A stretch of 64,000 nucleotides of DNA, taken from NCBI RefSeq assembly GCF_023721835.1, contig NZ_JAMKFE010000010.1, positions 157,980 to 221,979 on the forward strand, written 5' to 3'. The stretch comes from Caldimonas mangrovi (GTDB lineage: Bacteria; Pseudomonadota; Gammaproteobacteria; Burkholderiales; Burkholderiaceae_C). Of the stretch, positions 36,932 through 45,162 are shown one piece after another. The notes beneath the pieces were generated by a model, which did no database searches, was not told the DNA's origin, and saw nothing but the letters and a program-made list of their open reading frames with translations. Each line of letters begins with the position of its first letter. Position 1 is the first letter of the stretch. A program made the translations under genes and the position numbers.

Positions 36932-39046
36932 CTACTTTGAAGCCTGGGTCAGCACCGCGATCGACCGCGATGCCACCACGTATTCGCCTTGCGTCGGCCG
37001 GCCTTCGTTGAGCGGCAGGCCGCTGGGCACCCGGGTGTCGAAGCGCGGCACCCACTCGGCGCCGTTGAGCGCGGGCAGCATGAAGGGCAGCGGATTGCGC
37101 TGGCCGTTGACCAGGATGAGCACCGAGTCGCCGTGCAGCGGGGCACCGTGCTCGTCGAGTTCGCCGGTCTTCCAGCCGCAGATCACCGCGCCGACTGCGC
37201 CCGGGCCGGGCTGCTCCCATTCGGCCGGCGTCATTTCCTCACCGTCGGGACGCAGCCAGGCGACGTCCTTTACGCCGTCGGCGTCGGGCTCGCCCCGGAA
37301 GAAGCCGGTACGCCGCAACGCCGGTTGCGACTTGCGGAAAGCGATCAGCCGCTGCACGAAGTCGAGCAACTGGCGCCCGCGGTCGTCCAACTGCCAGTCG
37401 AACCAGCTGATCTCGTTGTCCTGGCAGTAGCCGTTGTTGTTGCCTTGCTGCGTGCGGCCGATCTCGTCACCGCCGAGCAGCAGTGGCGTGCCGAGCGAAA
37501 CGAACAACGTCGTCAGCAGGTTGCGCTTCTGCCGCTCGCGCAGCGCCAGCACCACCTCGTCGTCGGTATCGCCCTCGGCGCCGCAGTTCCAGCTGCGGTT
37601 GTGGTTGTCACCGTCACGGTTGTCCTCGTGGTTGGCCAGGTTGCGCTTGTGCTCGTAGCTGACGAGGTCCTGCAGCGTGAAACCGTCATGCACGGTGACG
37701 AGGTTGATGCTGTCGGTCGGACAGCGGCGGCGGTGCTGGTAGATGTCGCTGGAGCCGCACAGCCTGCGCGACAGTTCCGGCAGGTGGCCGGGCTCGCCGG
37801 CCCAGAACGAGCGCACCGTGTCCCGGTAGCGGCCGTTCCATTCCGCCCAACCGGGCGGGAAGCCGCCGACCTGGTAGCCGCCTTCGCCGAGGTCCCAGGG
37901 CTCGGCGATCAGTTTGACGTGCGCCAGCACCGGGTCCTGCGCAACGGCCGAGAAGAAGCCGGCGTGCTGGTCGAAGCCGCCGGGCCCGCGCCCGAGCACG
38001 GTCGCGAGATCGAAGCGGAAGCCGTCGACGTGCATCTGGCCGACCCAGTAGCGCAGGCTGTCCATGATCATGCGCACCACCACCTGGTGGCGCGTGTGCA
38101 TGGTGTTGCCGGTACCAGTGACGTCGGCGTACAGGCGCGGTTCGTCCTCGTTCAGCCGGTAGTAGGCCGGGTTGTCGATGCCACGCCACGCCAGGGTCGG
38201 CCCCAGCTGGTTGCCCTCGGCCGTGTGGTTGTAGACCACGTCGAGAATCACCTCCAGCCCGGCCGCGTGCAGCGTCTTGACCATCTGCTTGAACTCCTGC
38301 ACGGTGCCCGACGCGCTATAGCGCATCTCGGGCGCGAAGAAGCCCAGCGTGTTGTAGCCCCAGTAGTTGCGCAGGCCGAGTTCCACCAGCCGGTGGTCGT
38401 CGACGAAGGCATGCACCGGCAACAGGTCGATCGACGTGACTCCGAGCCGCTTGAAATGCTCGATGACCGATGGCGACGCCAAGCCGGCGTAGGTGCCACG
38501 TAGCGCTTCGGGCACGTTCGGGTGACGCTGTGTGAGGCCTTTCACGTGCGCCTCGTAGAACACCGTGTCGCGCCATGGCACGTGCGGAGGCGCGTCGCTG
38601 CCCCAGTCGAAGGCGTCGTCGACCACCTGGCATTTCGGCATGTCGGCGGCGTTGTCCAGGGTGCTGAACGAGAGGTCGGTCTCTTCGGCGTCGGGCTCGT
38701 AGCCGTAGTGCGCGTTGGTCCAGCGCAGCGGGCCGACGATGGCCTTCGCGTACGGGTCGATCAGCAGCTTGTGCGGATTGCAGCGCAGGCCGTGCTCGGG
38801 CCGGTACGGCCCATGCACACGGTAGCCGTACAAATCGCCCGGCCGGCAGCCAGGGACATACGCATGCCAGACGTTCTTGTGATGAGCCAACTCGGTGCGC
38901 CGTGTCTCGCGGGCGCCGGAAGCATCGAACAGGCACAACTCGACCCGTTCGGCGATGCTGGAGAACAGCGCGAAATTGACGCCCTGGCCGTCCCAGGTGG
39001 CGCCGAGCGGGTGTGGGCGACCGGTGCTTGCCCTCGGGTTCGGCAT
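36932..39046 (-). CDS. glgX: Glycogen debranching isoamylase GlgX (first copy)
   Basis: 704 residues. The N-terminal CBM48-like segment (PHPLGATWDGQGVNFALFS) is followed by a GH13 isoamylase core with VILDVVYNHTAEGNQ, VDGFRFDLATVLGR (nucleophile), LIAEPWDLGEGGYQVG (general acid) and TVHDGFTLQDLVSYEHKRN. Hydrolyses alpha-1,6 branches of phosphorylase-limited or TreY-trimmed glycogen, giving linear chains for MalQ and TreY. A second GlgX, clearly homologous but more diverged, is at 59552. Second gene of the glgC operon, 25 bases after glgC. Confidence 0.95.
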   Translation of the reverse strand: MPNPRASTGRPHPLGATWDGQGVNFALFSSIAERVELCLFDASGARETRRTELAHHKNVWHAYVPGCRPGDLYGYRVHGPYRPEHGLRCNPHKLLIDPYAKAIVGPLRWTNAHYGYEPDAEETDLSFSTLDNAADMPKCQVVDDAFDWGSDAPPHVPWRDTVFYEAHVKGLTQRHPNVPEALRGTYAGLASPSVIEHFKRLGVTSIDLLPVHAFVDDHRLVELGLRNYWGYNTLGFFAPEMRYSASGTVQEFKQMVKTLHAAGLEVILDVVYNHTAEGNQLGPTLAWRGIDNPAYYRLNEDEPRLYADVTGTGNTMHTRHQVVVRMIMDSLRYWVGQMHVDGFRFDLATVLGRGPGGFDQHAGFFSAVAQDPVLAHVKLIAEPWDLGEGGYQVGGFPPGWAEWNGRYRDTVRSFWAGEPGHLPELSRRLCGSSDIYQHRRRCPTDSINLVTVHDGFTLQDLVSYEHKRNLANHEDNRDGDNHNRSWNCGAEGDTDDEVVLALRERQKRNLLTTLFVSLGTPLLLGGDEIGRTQQGNNNGYCQDNEISWFDWQLDDRGRQLLDFVQRLIAFRKSQPALRRTGFFRGEPDADGVKDVAWLRPDGEEMTPAEWEQPGPGAVGAVICGWKTGELDEHGAPLHGDSVLILVNGQRNPLPFMLPALNGAEWVPRFDTRVPSGLPLNEGRPTQGEYVVASRSIAVLTQASK

Positions 39047-39071
39047 CTCTAGCGTGAACAGACCGCGTGCC

Positions 39072-40334
39072 TCAGGCCATCACCATCTCGTGCTCGGTGG
39101 TTTCGGTGGGCGAGCGGCTGTCCTGTGGGAAGTAGCACTTGGGCACCACGACGATGCCGCCTTCGCTCACGTGAAAGCGCTGCCGATCCTTATCGAGGTC
39201 GTAGCCGATCACCTCACCGGGCGGGATGTGGTTGTCCTGGTCGACGATCACGCGCCGCAACTTGGCGCCGCGCCCGACCCGGGTGCGCTCCATCACGATG
39301 CACTGCTCCAGCCGGGCGTCGGGTTCGACGCGCACCGACCGGCGCAGCATGGCGTGGTCGAGATAGGCGCCGTCGATGATGCTGCCCGAACCGATGGTCG
39401 AATGGTTGATGTAGCCGCGTTCGATCTGGGCCGACTCGGCCTGGTCGGGACTGGCGTAGATGGGCCAGCGGGTGTTCGTCATGCGGAATCGCGGGGCGGC
39501 GCCCAGCGTATCGAAATGAGCGTCGAAATAGGCGTCGATGGTGCCGACGTCGCGCCAGTACCCCGGCTCCTCGTAGGGCTCGGTGCCCGGAATGATGTTG
39601 TTCGCGAAGTCGTAGGCCATCAGCCGGTGCGACTTCAAGGTGCGCGGCAGGATGTGCTTGCCGAAGTCGCTCTCGCCGGTCTCGTGCGCGCGCTGCAGCT
39701 CGCGCCGCAACACATCGGCCGAGAAGATGTAGTTGCCCATGGACGCCAGCGCGTGGCCGTCGCGGCCCGGCATCGGGCGGGCGGTGGCCGGTTTTTCGCG
39801 GAACTCGCGGATGCGCCCCTGCGCGTCGGTGTCCACGATGCCGAAATGCGAGACCTGGGCCAGCGGTACCGGCAACGTCGCGACCGTCACGTCGGCATTC
39901 GTTTCAACGTGGAACTGCACCATTTGCCGGATGTCCATGCGGTAGATGTGGTCGGCTCCAAACACTGCCACGAGGTCGGGCTGCAGGCTGTTCATCAGGT
40001 GGAGGTTCTGGTAGACCGCGTCGGCGGTGCCCTGGAACCACTTCGGACCATCGCGCATCTGCGGCGGCACGACCGTCACGAAATGCTGTGGAATGAAACG
40101 CGCCATCGTCCAGGACTGCCGCACGTGCTCGATCAGCGACTGCGACTTGTACTGCACCAGCAGATAAATCGAATAGATCTCGGAATTGACCAGATTGCTG
40201 AGGACGAAGTCGACGATGCGGTGCTTGCCGTTGAACGGAACCGAGGGTTTGCACCGATCGGCCGTCAGAGGGTGCAGGCGCGAGCCTTCGCCACCCGCCA
40301 TCACGAAGGCGAGAACGTTTTTGCCGGCGATCAT
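39072..40334 (-). CDS. glgC: Glucose-1-phosphate adenylyltransferase (ADP-glucose pyrophosphorylase)
   Basis: 420 residues. Nucleotidyltransferase P-loop-like [21 protein letters not shown] near the N-terminus, the glucose-1-phosphate region GTADAVYQN, substrate loop [13 protein letters not shown], and a C-terminal left-handed beta-helix ([14 protein letters not shown]). It makes ADP-glucose, the donor for GlgA, and is usually the allosteric control point. GGAG 8 bases before the ATG at 40334 supports this start over an in-frame ATG about 90 bases upstream. First gene of the minus-strand operon; its leader contains a strong hairpin. Confidence 0.95.
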   Translation of the reverse strand: MIAGKNVLAFVMAGGEGSRLHPLTADRCKPSVPFNGKHRIVDFVLSNLVNSEIYSIYLLVQYKSQSLIEHVRQSWTMARFIPQHFVTVVPPQMRDGPKWFQGTADAVYQNLHLMNSLQPDLVAVFGADHIYRMDIRQMVQFHVETNADVTVATLPVPLAQVSHFGIVDTDAQGRIREFREKPATARPMPGRDGHALASMGNYIFSADVLRRELQRAHETGESDFGKHILPRTLKSHRLMAYDFANNIIPGTEPYEEPGYWRDVGTIDAYFDAHFDTLGAAPRFRMTNTRWPIYASPDQAESAQIERGYINHSTIGSGSIIDGAYLDHAMLRRSVRVEPDARLEQCIVMERTRVGRGAKLRRVIVDQDNHIPPGEVIGYDLDKDRQRFHVSEGGIVVVPKCYFPQDSRSPTETTEHEMVMA

Positions 40335-40645
40335 GTTGTTGCTCCAGGAGTGCACGGGTCGTTCGGCGGCCGCGGGGCCAGCGGAAGGCGCAACAGTAGA
40401 AGCCCCCATGCGAGCGGTCGGCCGCATGGGTCATGTGGTTTTTTCTCCCTCGCACTCTGAGAAATGCCTTGCATCGCTTCACTTGCTGCAACCGGTTGAA
40501 GCATCAGCAATCGGCGTGCCGCGCGACATCATGGCGGCCATGTCCTTTCCGCGCGGGGATCGCGATCGGCGACATGCGGGGCGAGCACGGGGAACGTGCC
40601 TTGCTCGCATCGGTGTTCCACGCCACACATCAAAAGAGGACCCCG
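40335..40645. other. Divergent intergenic region between glgC and a hemerythrin gene
   Basis: 311 bases with no convincing gene. It holds the glgC leader with its ribosome-binding site, a strong inverted repeat at 40405-40430 next to a six-T run (40438-40443; A-run on the glgC strand), and the upstream region of the hemerythrin gene. Promoters for both directions should be here, but I see no clear -35/-10 pair, so an alternative sigma factor is possible. Confidence 0.6.
40405..40430 (-). promoter_or_regulatory. Strong hairpin in the glgC leader
   Basis: CCCATGCG (40405-40412) and CGCATGGG (40423-40430) form a perfect 8-base stem with a 10-base loop. On the glgC strand it follows an A6 run and lies about 70 bases before the start codon. 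It could be an operator or an RNA structure controlling the glg/tre operon. On the plus strand the hairpin is followed 8 bases later by T6, too far for a good terminator. Confidence 0.4.
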
Positions 40646-41230
40646 ATGAACGAGATCGTGAGCAAGCTCTCGCCCGGTGCGACCAAGCTGATCCGCATGG
40701 ACCACACGCACGTACTGAGCAATTTCCACAGGTACGAGATGGATGCGCCGAGCGACAAGAAGCGCGCCATCGTCAACGTGATCTGCCTCGGGTTGGAGGT
40801 CCATGCGCAGATCGAGGAAGAAATCTTCTATCCCGCCCTGGAAGAGGTCTCCACCGACGACGAGGTGCTCGCCAAGTCCAAGCCCGAGCATGACGAGATG
40901 CGCCGTTTGATCGGCGAACTGCGGTCAATGGAGCCCGCCGACGAGGCCTACGACAGCAAGGTGCTGGAGCTGATGCGCGACGTGATGCACCACGTCGCCG
41001 ACGAGGAGACGGTGCTGCTGCCGGCGGCGGAGCTGCTCCTGAAGGACCGCTTGTCGGAACTCGGCGCACAGATGACCAAGCGTCGGATGGAGCTCGCCGG
41101 CCCGCATGCCGCCGAGATCGCGCTGAACCAGGCGCGCGCGATGCCGGGCGCGACGATGCTGGTGGCGGCCGGCGGGCTGCTGGCGGGCGGCTACCTGTTG
41201 AAACAGGCGTTTTCGCACCGGCATCATTGA
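40646..41230 (+). CDS. Hemerythrin HHE-domain protein (second copy)
   Basis: 194 residues. Paralogue of the protein at 5885-6484. It shares the opening KLSPGATKLIRMDHTHVL, EVHAQIEEEIFYPAL, KPEHDEMRRLI, HHVADEETVLLPAAE, and RLSELGAQMTKRR. All di-iron ligand positions are kept. The tail again turns hydrophobic (MLVAAGGLLAGGYLLK) and ends in a His-rich tip (HRHH). GAGGA upstream of the ATG fits. It heads the stress-type block between the two glucan operons and is divergent from glgC. Confidence 0.88.
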   Translation: MNEIVSKLSPGATKLIRMDHTHVLSNFHRYEMDAPSDKKRAIVNVICLGLEVHAQIEEEIFYPALEEVSTDDEVLAKSKPEHDEMRRLIGELRSMEPADEAYDSKVLELMRDVMHHVADEETVLLPAAELLLKDRLSELGAQMTKRRMELAGPHAAEIALNQARAMPGATMLVAAGGLLAGGYLLKQAFSHRHH

Positions 41231-41250
41231 GCGCCGACCGGGCGGCAGCG

Positions 41251-41970
41251 TCATCCGGGCGCGGCGCGTTCGAGCGCGCCGCGCATGCGCCGCCAATGCG
41301 ACCCGCGCCAGTAGACGCGGGTGCAGTCCGGGCAGCGCCAGAAGCACTCGAAGTTCGTGTAGGCCCGCAGCGGCACGTGCGGTTCGGCGGCGGGCCTTGT
41401 CAGCGACTGCAGTTCGGTGTTGCACAACAGGCAGCGTCCCGCCGGCTCGGCCGGCAAGCGCAATGCGAACCGTCGCATCACTTGCTCCAACTGCGCCACC
41501 GGGTCGAGCGGGCGCACATAGCAGCCGCGCTCGACATGGCGGTGCATCAGCAAGGCCCGGTCGCGGGTCAGCACGATCCGCTGTTCCTGCTGTGCCAACG
41601 CGGCGAGTTCTGTGTCCGGCCAGTCGTCGCGATGCAGGGTGTCCACACCCGCGAACCGCAGGTAACGCGCCAGGCGTGCCAGGTGAGCGTCGGCTATGAA
41701 GCGGGGCGCTGCAGCGCCTTCCGGGGGCGCGGGAACCGGCGGCGCGCCGTACACCTCGACCTCGTCGGGGTCCGACAGGCCGCGGAGCGTGAGCGGGGCG
41801 GCTCGCCCGTTGACGCGAATCTCGCCGGCTTCGGTATGCGGCACACCGAGGGCTTCGATCGCGTGCTTCAGTGTCTCGTGCTCGCCCATCGCCCAGGGCG
41901 TGCTGCGCCCGCCCCGCCGGCGAGGGGCGAGGAAGACGTCGAGTTCCGGGGCGAAACGGAAGCGGGGCAA
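41251..41970 (-). CDS. Mut7-C RNase-domain protein with N-terminal ubiquitin-like domain
   Basis: 239 residues. Residues 1 to about 80 match the Mut7-C ubiquitin-like region (ETLKHAIEALGVPHTEAGEIRVNG). The rest is the Mut7-C PIN-like RNase domain: FIADAHLARLARYLRFAGVDT, IVLTRDRALL, with a zinc module (CLLCNTEL and CPDCTRVYWRGSHW). Found widely in bacteria; nuclease activity is inferred from the PIN-like fold and the conserved acidic residues. It converges on the hemerythrin gene with a 20-base gap. Confidence 0.88.
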   Translation of the reverse strand: MPRFRFAPELDVFLAPRRRGGRSTPWAMGEHETLKHAIEALGVPHTEAGEIRVNGRAAPLTLRGLSDPDEVEVYGAPPVPAPPEGAAAPRFIADAHLARLARYLRFAGVDTLHRDDWPDTELAALAQQEQRIVLTRDRALLMHRHVERGCYVRPLDPVAQLEQVMRRFALRLPAEPAGRCLLCNTELQSLTRPAAEPHVPLRAYTNFECFWRCPDCTRVYWRGSHWRRMRGALERAAPG

Positions 41971-42073
41971 CGCGGCAGTCGGTCAGATGAAACGCGAGGA
42001 CGACCAGCACACGCCGTGCCTCGGCGGACGCGCATGGCGCTTGCTGCAAACGCAGGGAAAGGAGAACACGACC

Positions 42074-42466
42074 ATGGCACGGAAGTACGGTGTCGACATG
42101 CCCGACACGCTGGAGCGCTCCTCCGAGAAGGCCCAGCGCACCTATGCCGAGACGCTGCGCAGCGCCGAGCAGGAATACGGCAGCGGCCAGCTCGCCGGCC
42201 GAACCGCATACGCGTCGCTGAAACACAGTTTCGAGAAGGTGGGCGACCACTGGGAAGAAAAGGACCACAAGGGGCCTTCCGACCCGCAGGCGGCGCAATC
42301 CGGAAAGGCCGCGCGCGAGCACCCCAAGGCGACCGCCGGCGGTGTGGACGAGCGCGGGCTCACGCGGCGCGAGCTGTACGAGCAGGCGAAGCAGCTCGGT
42401 ATCGGCGGCCGCTCCGGCATGAGCAAGGAAGCGTTGGCGCGAGCGGTCGCCAGGCGACAGCACTGA
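42074..42466 (+). CDS. ChaB-family protein with C-terminal Rho-N/SAP-like motif
   Basis: 130 residues. The N-terminal half (DMPDTLERSSEKAQRTYAETLRSAEQEY, AYASLKHSFEKVGDHWEEKD) has the ChaB layout; the family is named after an E. coli protein linked to cation transport regulation, though that role is poorly supported. After a disordered Gly/Lys linker, RGLTRRELYEQAKQLGIGGRSGMSKEALARAV is a Rho-N/SAP-like nucleic-acid-binding helix-turn-helix. AAAGGAG upstream supports the ATG at 42074. Such proteins accompany stress genes in soil proteobacteria. Very hydrophilic throughout. Confidence 0.8.
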   Translation: MARKYGVDMPDTLERSSEKAQRTYAETLRSAEQEYGSGQLAGRTAYASLKHSFEKVGDHWEEKDHKGPSDPQAAQSGKAAREHPKATAGGVDERGLTRRELYEQAKQLGIGGRSGMSKEALARAVARRQH

Positions 42467-42514
42467 GCGGATCGACCCGCGAGGTGCGGTTGGCGGGGCG
42501 GAGGGTGAGCGCCT

Positions 42515-44320
42515 TCAGCGCCCCTGCCCGCCGGGGAAGACGCTGTCCCACCACTGGCGAGCGGTCTGCTTGATCATCTCCAGTGCGTCGGGATCACGGT
42601 GCCACAATGCCGACAGGTAGGCTCGGGCCTGTTCCATCTTGATGTGCGGCGGCATCGGCGGCACGTTGGGGTCGGTGACCATCTCGACGACGGTCGGCAC
42701 CTCGGACGCGAGCGCGACGTCCCACGCACCTGCCACGTCTTGTGGTCGCGTCACGCGGATGCCGTTCAGCCCCAGCAGCTTGGCGTAGTCGGCGTAGGCG
42801 AAATCAGGCACGACCTGCGAGGCCTCGAACTTGGGGTCACCCGCCATTCCGCGCTGCTCCCAGGTGACCTGGTTCAGGTCGCCGTTGTTCAGCACCATCA
42901 CCGTGAGGCGAGGGTTGGACCAGCGCCGCCAGTATGTCGCGATCGAGATCAAGCCGTTGAGACCGTTCATCTGCATCGCGCCATCGCCGAGCAGCGCAAT
43001 CACATGCCGGCCCGGATGGGCGAACTTGGCAGCGATCGCATAGGGTACTGCCGGGCCCATCGTCGCCAGCCCACCCGACAGCGACGCCATCATCCCGCGT
43101 CGGATCTTCAGGTCGCGTGCAAACCAGTTGGCGGCCGACCCCGAGTCGCAGGTCAGGATGCAGCCGTCCGGCAGGCGCGGGGACAGCTCCCAGAACGGCA
43201 GCTGCGGGTTGATGCCCGTCGCCGGGCTCTTGGCACGGGCCTCCATCACCTGCCACCAGCGCGCCACGCCGTGCTCGATCTCCTGGCGCCAACTGCGGTC
43301 GGCCTTGGGCTCCAGGAGCGGCAGCAGTGCGCGCAGCGTCTCGCGGCTGTCGCCGATCAGTCCCACCTCCATCGGGTAGCGCAGGTTCAGCATGCGGCCA
43401 TCGATGTCGATCTGCACCCCGCGCGCCTGGCCTTCCTCGGGCAGGAACTCGGAGTAGGGGAAGCCGGAGCCCACCATCAGCAGCGTGTCGCAGCCGGTCA
43501 TCAGGTGCCAGCTCGGCTGAGTGCCGAGCAGGCCGATGGAGCCTGTCACGTACGGCAGGTCGTCGGGCACTGCGGCCTTGCCGAGCAAGGCTTTCGCGAC
43601 ACCGGCGCCGAGCCGCTCGGCGACCTCGACGACCTCGTCAGTCGCTTGCAGTGCGCCGGCGCCGACCAGCATCGCGACCTTCTTGCCGGCGTTCAGCACG
43701 TCCGCCGCTCGTTGCAGTTCGCCCTGTGACGGCACTCCGCCTGCGCCCGGTCGGTCGATGCCGCTGTGTACCGTGCCGTGCTTGCGCGGCGGCGTCTCGA
43801 CCGCGTCCAGCTGCTGCAGGTCGTGTGGGACGACGATGCAGGTCACGGTGCGCCGGTCCCGCGCGATGCGCACGGCCCGGTCGACGAGGTGACGGATCTG
43901 CGCCGGCACCACTGCCATCTGCACGTATTCATGCGCCACGTCCTTGAACAGCGAGAGCAGATCGACTTCCTGCTGGTAGTCACCTCCCAGCGCGGCGCGT
44001 GCCTGCTGGCCGACGATGGCGAGGACCGGCTGGTGGTCGAGCTTGGCGTCGTAGAGCCCGTTGAGCAGATGGATCGCGCCGGGCCCCGAGGTCGCCAGGC
44101 ACACGCCGACCTCGCCGGTGAACTTGCCGTGAGCCACGGCCATGAAGGCCGCCAGCTCTTCGTGGCGGGTCTGGATGAACTCGATCCCGAGCTGCTGCTT
44201 GCGCGCCCGGTCGAGCGCCCCCATCAATCCGCTGATCCCGTCGCCGGGATAACCGAAGATGCGTCGCACGCCCCAGGCATGCAGCCGCTTGAGCATGAAA
44301 TCGCTGACGGTGTCGGTCAT
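42515..44320 (-). CDS. Thiamine-diphosphate-requiring enzyme, PoxB-like pyruvate oxidase family
   Basis: 601 residues in the three-domain layout of pyruvate oxidase/acetolactate synthase enzymes. FIQTRHEELAAFMA supplies the ThDP-activating Glu; a central nucleotide-binding domain covers about 200-330. The ThDP/Mg motif is GDGAMQMNGLNGL through VMVLNNGDLNQVTWEQ. Similar proteins oxidise pyruvate to acetate and CO2, feeding quinones at stationary phase, but substrate is not proven. The ATG at 44320 (MTDTVSDFML) is chosen; a GTG 15 bases earlier is possible. It lies 16 bases downstream of the PRC-barrel gene on the same strand. Confidence 0.85.
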   Translation of the reverse strand: MTDTVSDFMLKRLHAWGVRRIFGYPGDGISGLMGALDRARKQQLGIEFIQTRHEELAAFMAVAHGKFTGEVGVCLATSGPGAIHLLNGLYDAKLDHQPVLAIVGQQARAALGGDYQQEVDLLSLFKDVAHEYVQMAVVPAQIRHLVDRAVRIARDRRTVTCIVVPHDLQQLDAVETPPRKHGTVHSGIDRPGAGGVPSQGELQRAADVLNAGKKVAMLVGAGALQATDEVVEVAERLGAGVAKALLGKAAVPDDLPYVTGSIGLLGTQPSWHLMTGCDTLLMVGSGFPYSEFLPEEGQARGVQIDIDGRMLNLRYPMEVGLIGDSRETLRALLPLLEPKADRSWRQEIEHGVARWWQVMEARAKSPATGINPQLPFWELSPRLPDGCILTCDSGSAANWFARDLKIRRGMMASLSGGLATMGPAVPYAIAAKFAHPGRHVIALLGDGAMQMNGLNGLISIATYWRRWSNPRLTVMVLNNGDLNQVTWEQRGMAGDPKFEASQVVPDFAYADYAKLLGLNGIRVTRPQDVAGAWDVALASEVPTVVEMVTDPNVPPMPPHIKMEQARAYLSALWHRDPDALEMIKQTARQWWDSVFPGGQGR

Positions 44321-44336
44321 GGCGCGACGGCACACT

Positions 44337-45053
44337 TCAGTGCGCTGCAGGGGCTTGCTTGATGCTGCGCCGGTCCATGTTCAGCCTCACCTCGCTGGCG
44401 GCCCAGTCGATGTCGCTCACCGCGTCGGCCGGCACGGTCACCTGGCCGCCGGGCAGCCACTTGCGCGTGTCGACGACGATCTGCTGTACCGACCAGTCGA
44501 CGTCGTCGATCACGAGGTCGTTGATGCGGCCGGCCGAGCCGTCGCGTGCTTCGGCGTGGTAGCCGATCAGTTCGCGGCTGCTGCGCAGGTGCGAGCGCCG
44601 CGCGGCTTCGAGGACCTGCTGCGTGACTTCGTCGTCGATGGCGGGCGGGTCGTTCGCCGCGGGCAGGGCGTCCGGCAGCGTACCGGCCGTCAGTGCCGGG
44701 TAGGCGCCTGGGCCCCAGGTGAACGGGCCAGCCCAGTAATAGGGGTAGCGGTAGTAGTCGGCGTAGGCCTTCTCGTACAGTCGCGAGACCGGCTCGTCGG
44801 CCTCGATCGGCGGGCTGTTCTCGACCTGGGCCCGGGTCAGGTCGACGAAAACCTGTTCGTCGGCGGAGACGTCGGTGCGCACCGCATACGGCGAGATCAA
44901 CACGCGGCGGTGGTTCAACCAGCCGCCGGTGTCCACCACCAGGTAGCGCACCGTCAGGCGCTCGTCGTCGAAATAGACGTCGTCGATCGAGCCGACGTCG
45001 CCGTCGCGGGCCGTCACCGCGGCGCCGCGCCATTGGGTCACTTTGTGAAGCAT
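44337..45053 (-). CDS. Tandem PRC-barrel protein
   Basis: 238 residues with two PRC-barrel domains: residues 1 to about 85 (GAAVTARDGDVGSIDDVYFDD, VDTGGWLNHRRVLISP) and about 150-235 (ARDGSAGRINDLVIDD, VDTRKWLPGGQVTVP). They are joined by an aromatic segment (YEKAYADYYRYPYYW AGPFTW). PRC barrels are beta folds named from photosynthetic reaction centre H subunits and RimM; here they are soluble and of unknown role. GGAG precedes the ATG. The gene is upstream of, and probably co-transcribed with, the PoxB-like gene, and divergent from the SPW/VKOR gene. Confidence 0.85.
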   Translation of the reverse strand: MLHKVTQWRGAAVTARDGDVGSIDDVYFDDERLTVRYLVVDTGGWLNHRRVLISPYAVRTDVSADEQVFVDLTRAQVENSPPIEADEPVSRLYEKAYADYYRYPYYWAGPFTWGPGAYPALTAGTLPDALPAANDPPAIDDEVTQQVLEAARRSHLRSSRELIGYHAEARDGSAGRINDLVIDDVDWSVQQIVVDTRKWLPGGQVTVPADAVSDIDWAASEVRLNMDRRSIKQAPAAH

Positions 45054-45162
45054 CGTGGTCTCCAGGGTTTCTTGGAACGAAGAGCGTGCGCCTGCAGTGC
45101 GGCAAGTCCTGTTCCGGCCCCCGGGCAGGACGCTCGGGCACGTGCCGTGCTGCACTGCCCCC

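Noticed and set aside
40335..40491. A small gene in the glgC leader with a good AGGGAG site before an ATG
   Set aside because: The frame runs into glgC in a different frame and gives Arg/Gly-rich low-complexity protein, so it is more likely leader sequence than a gene.
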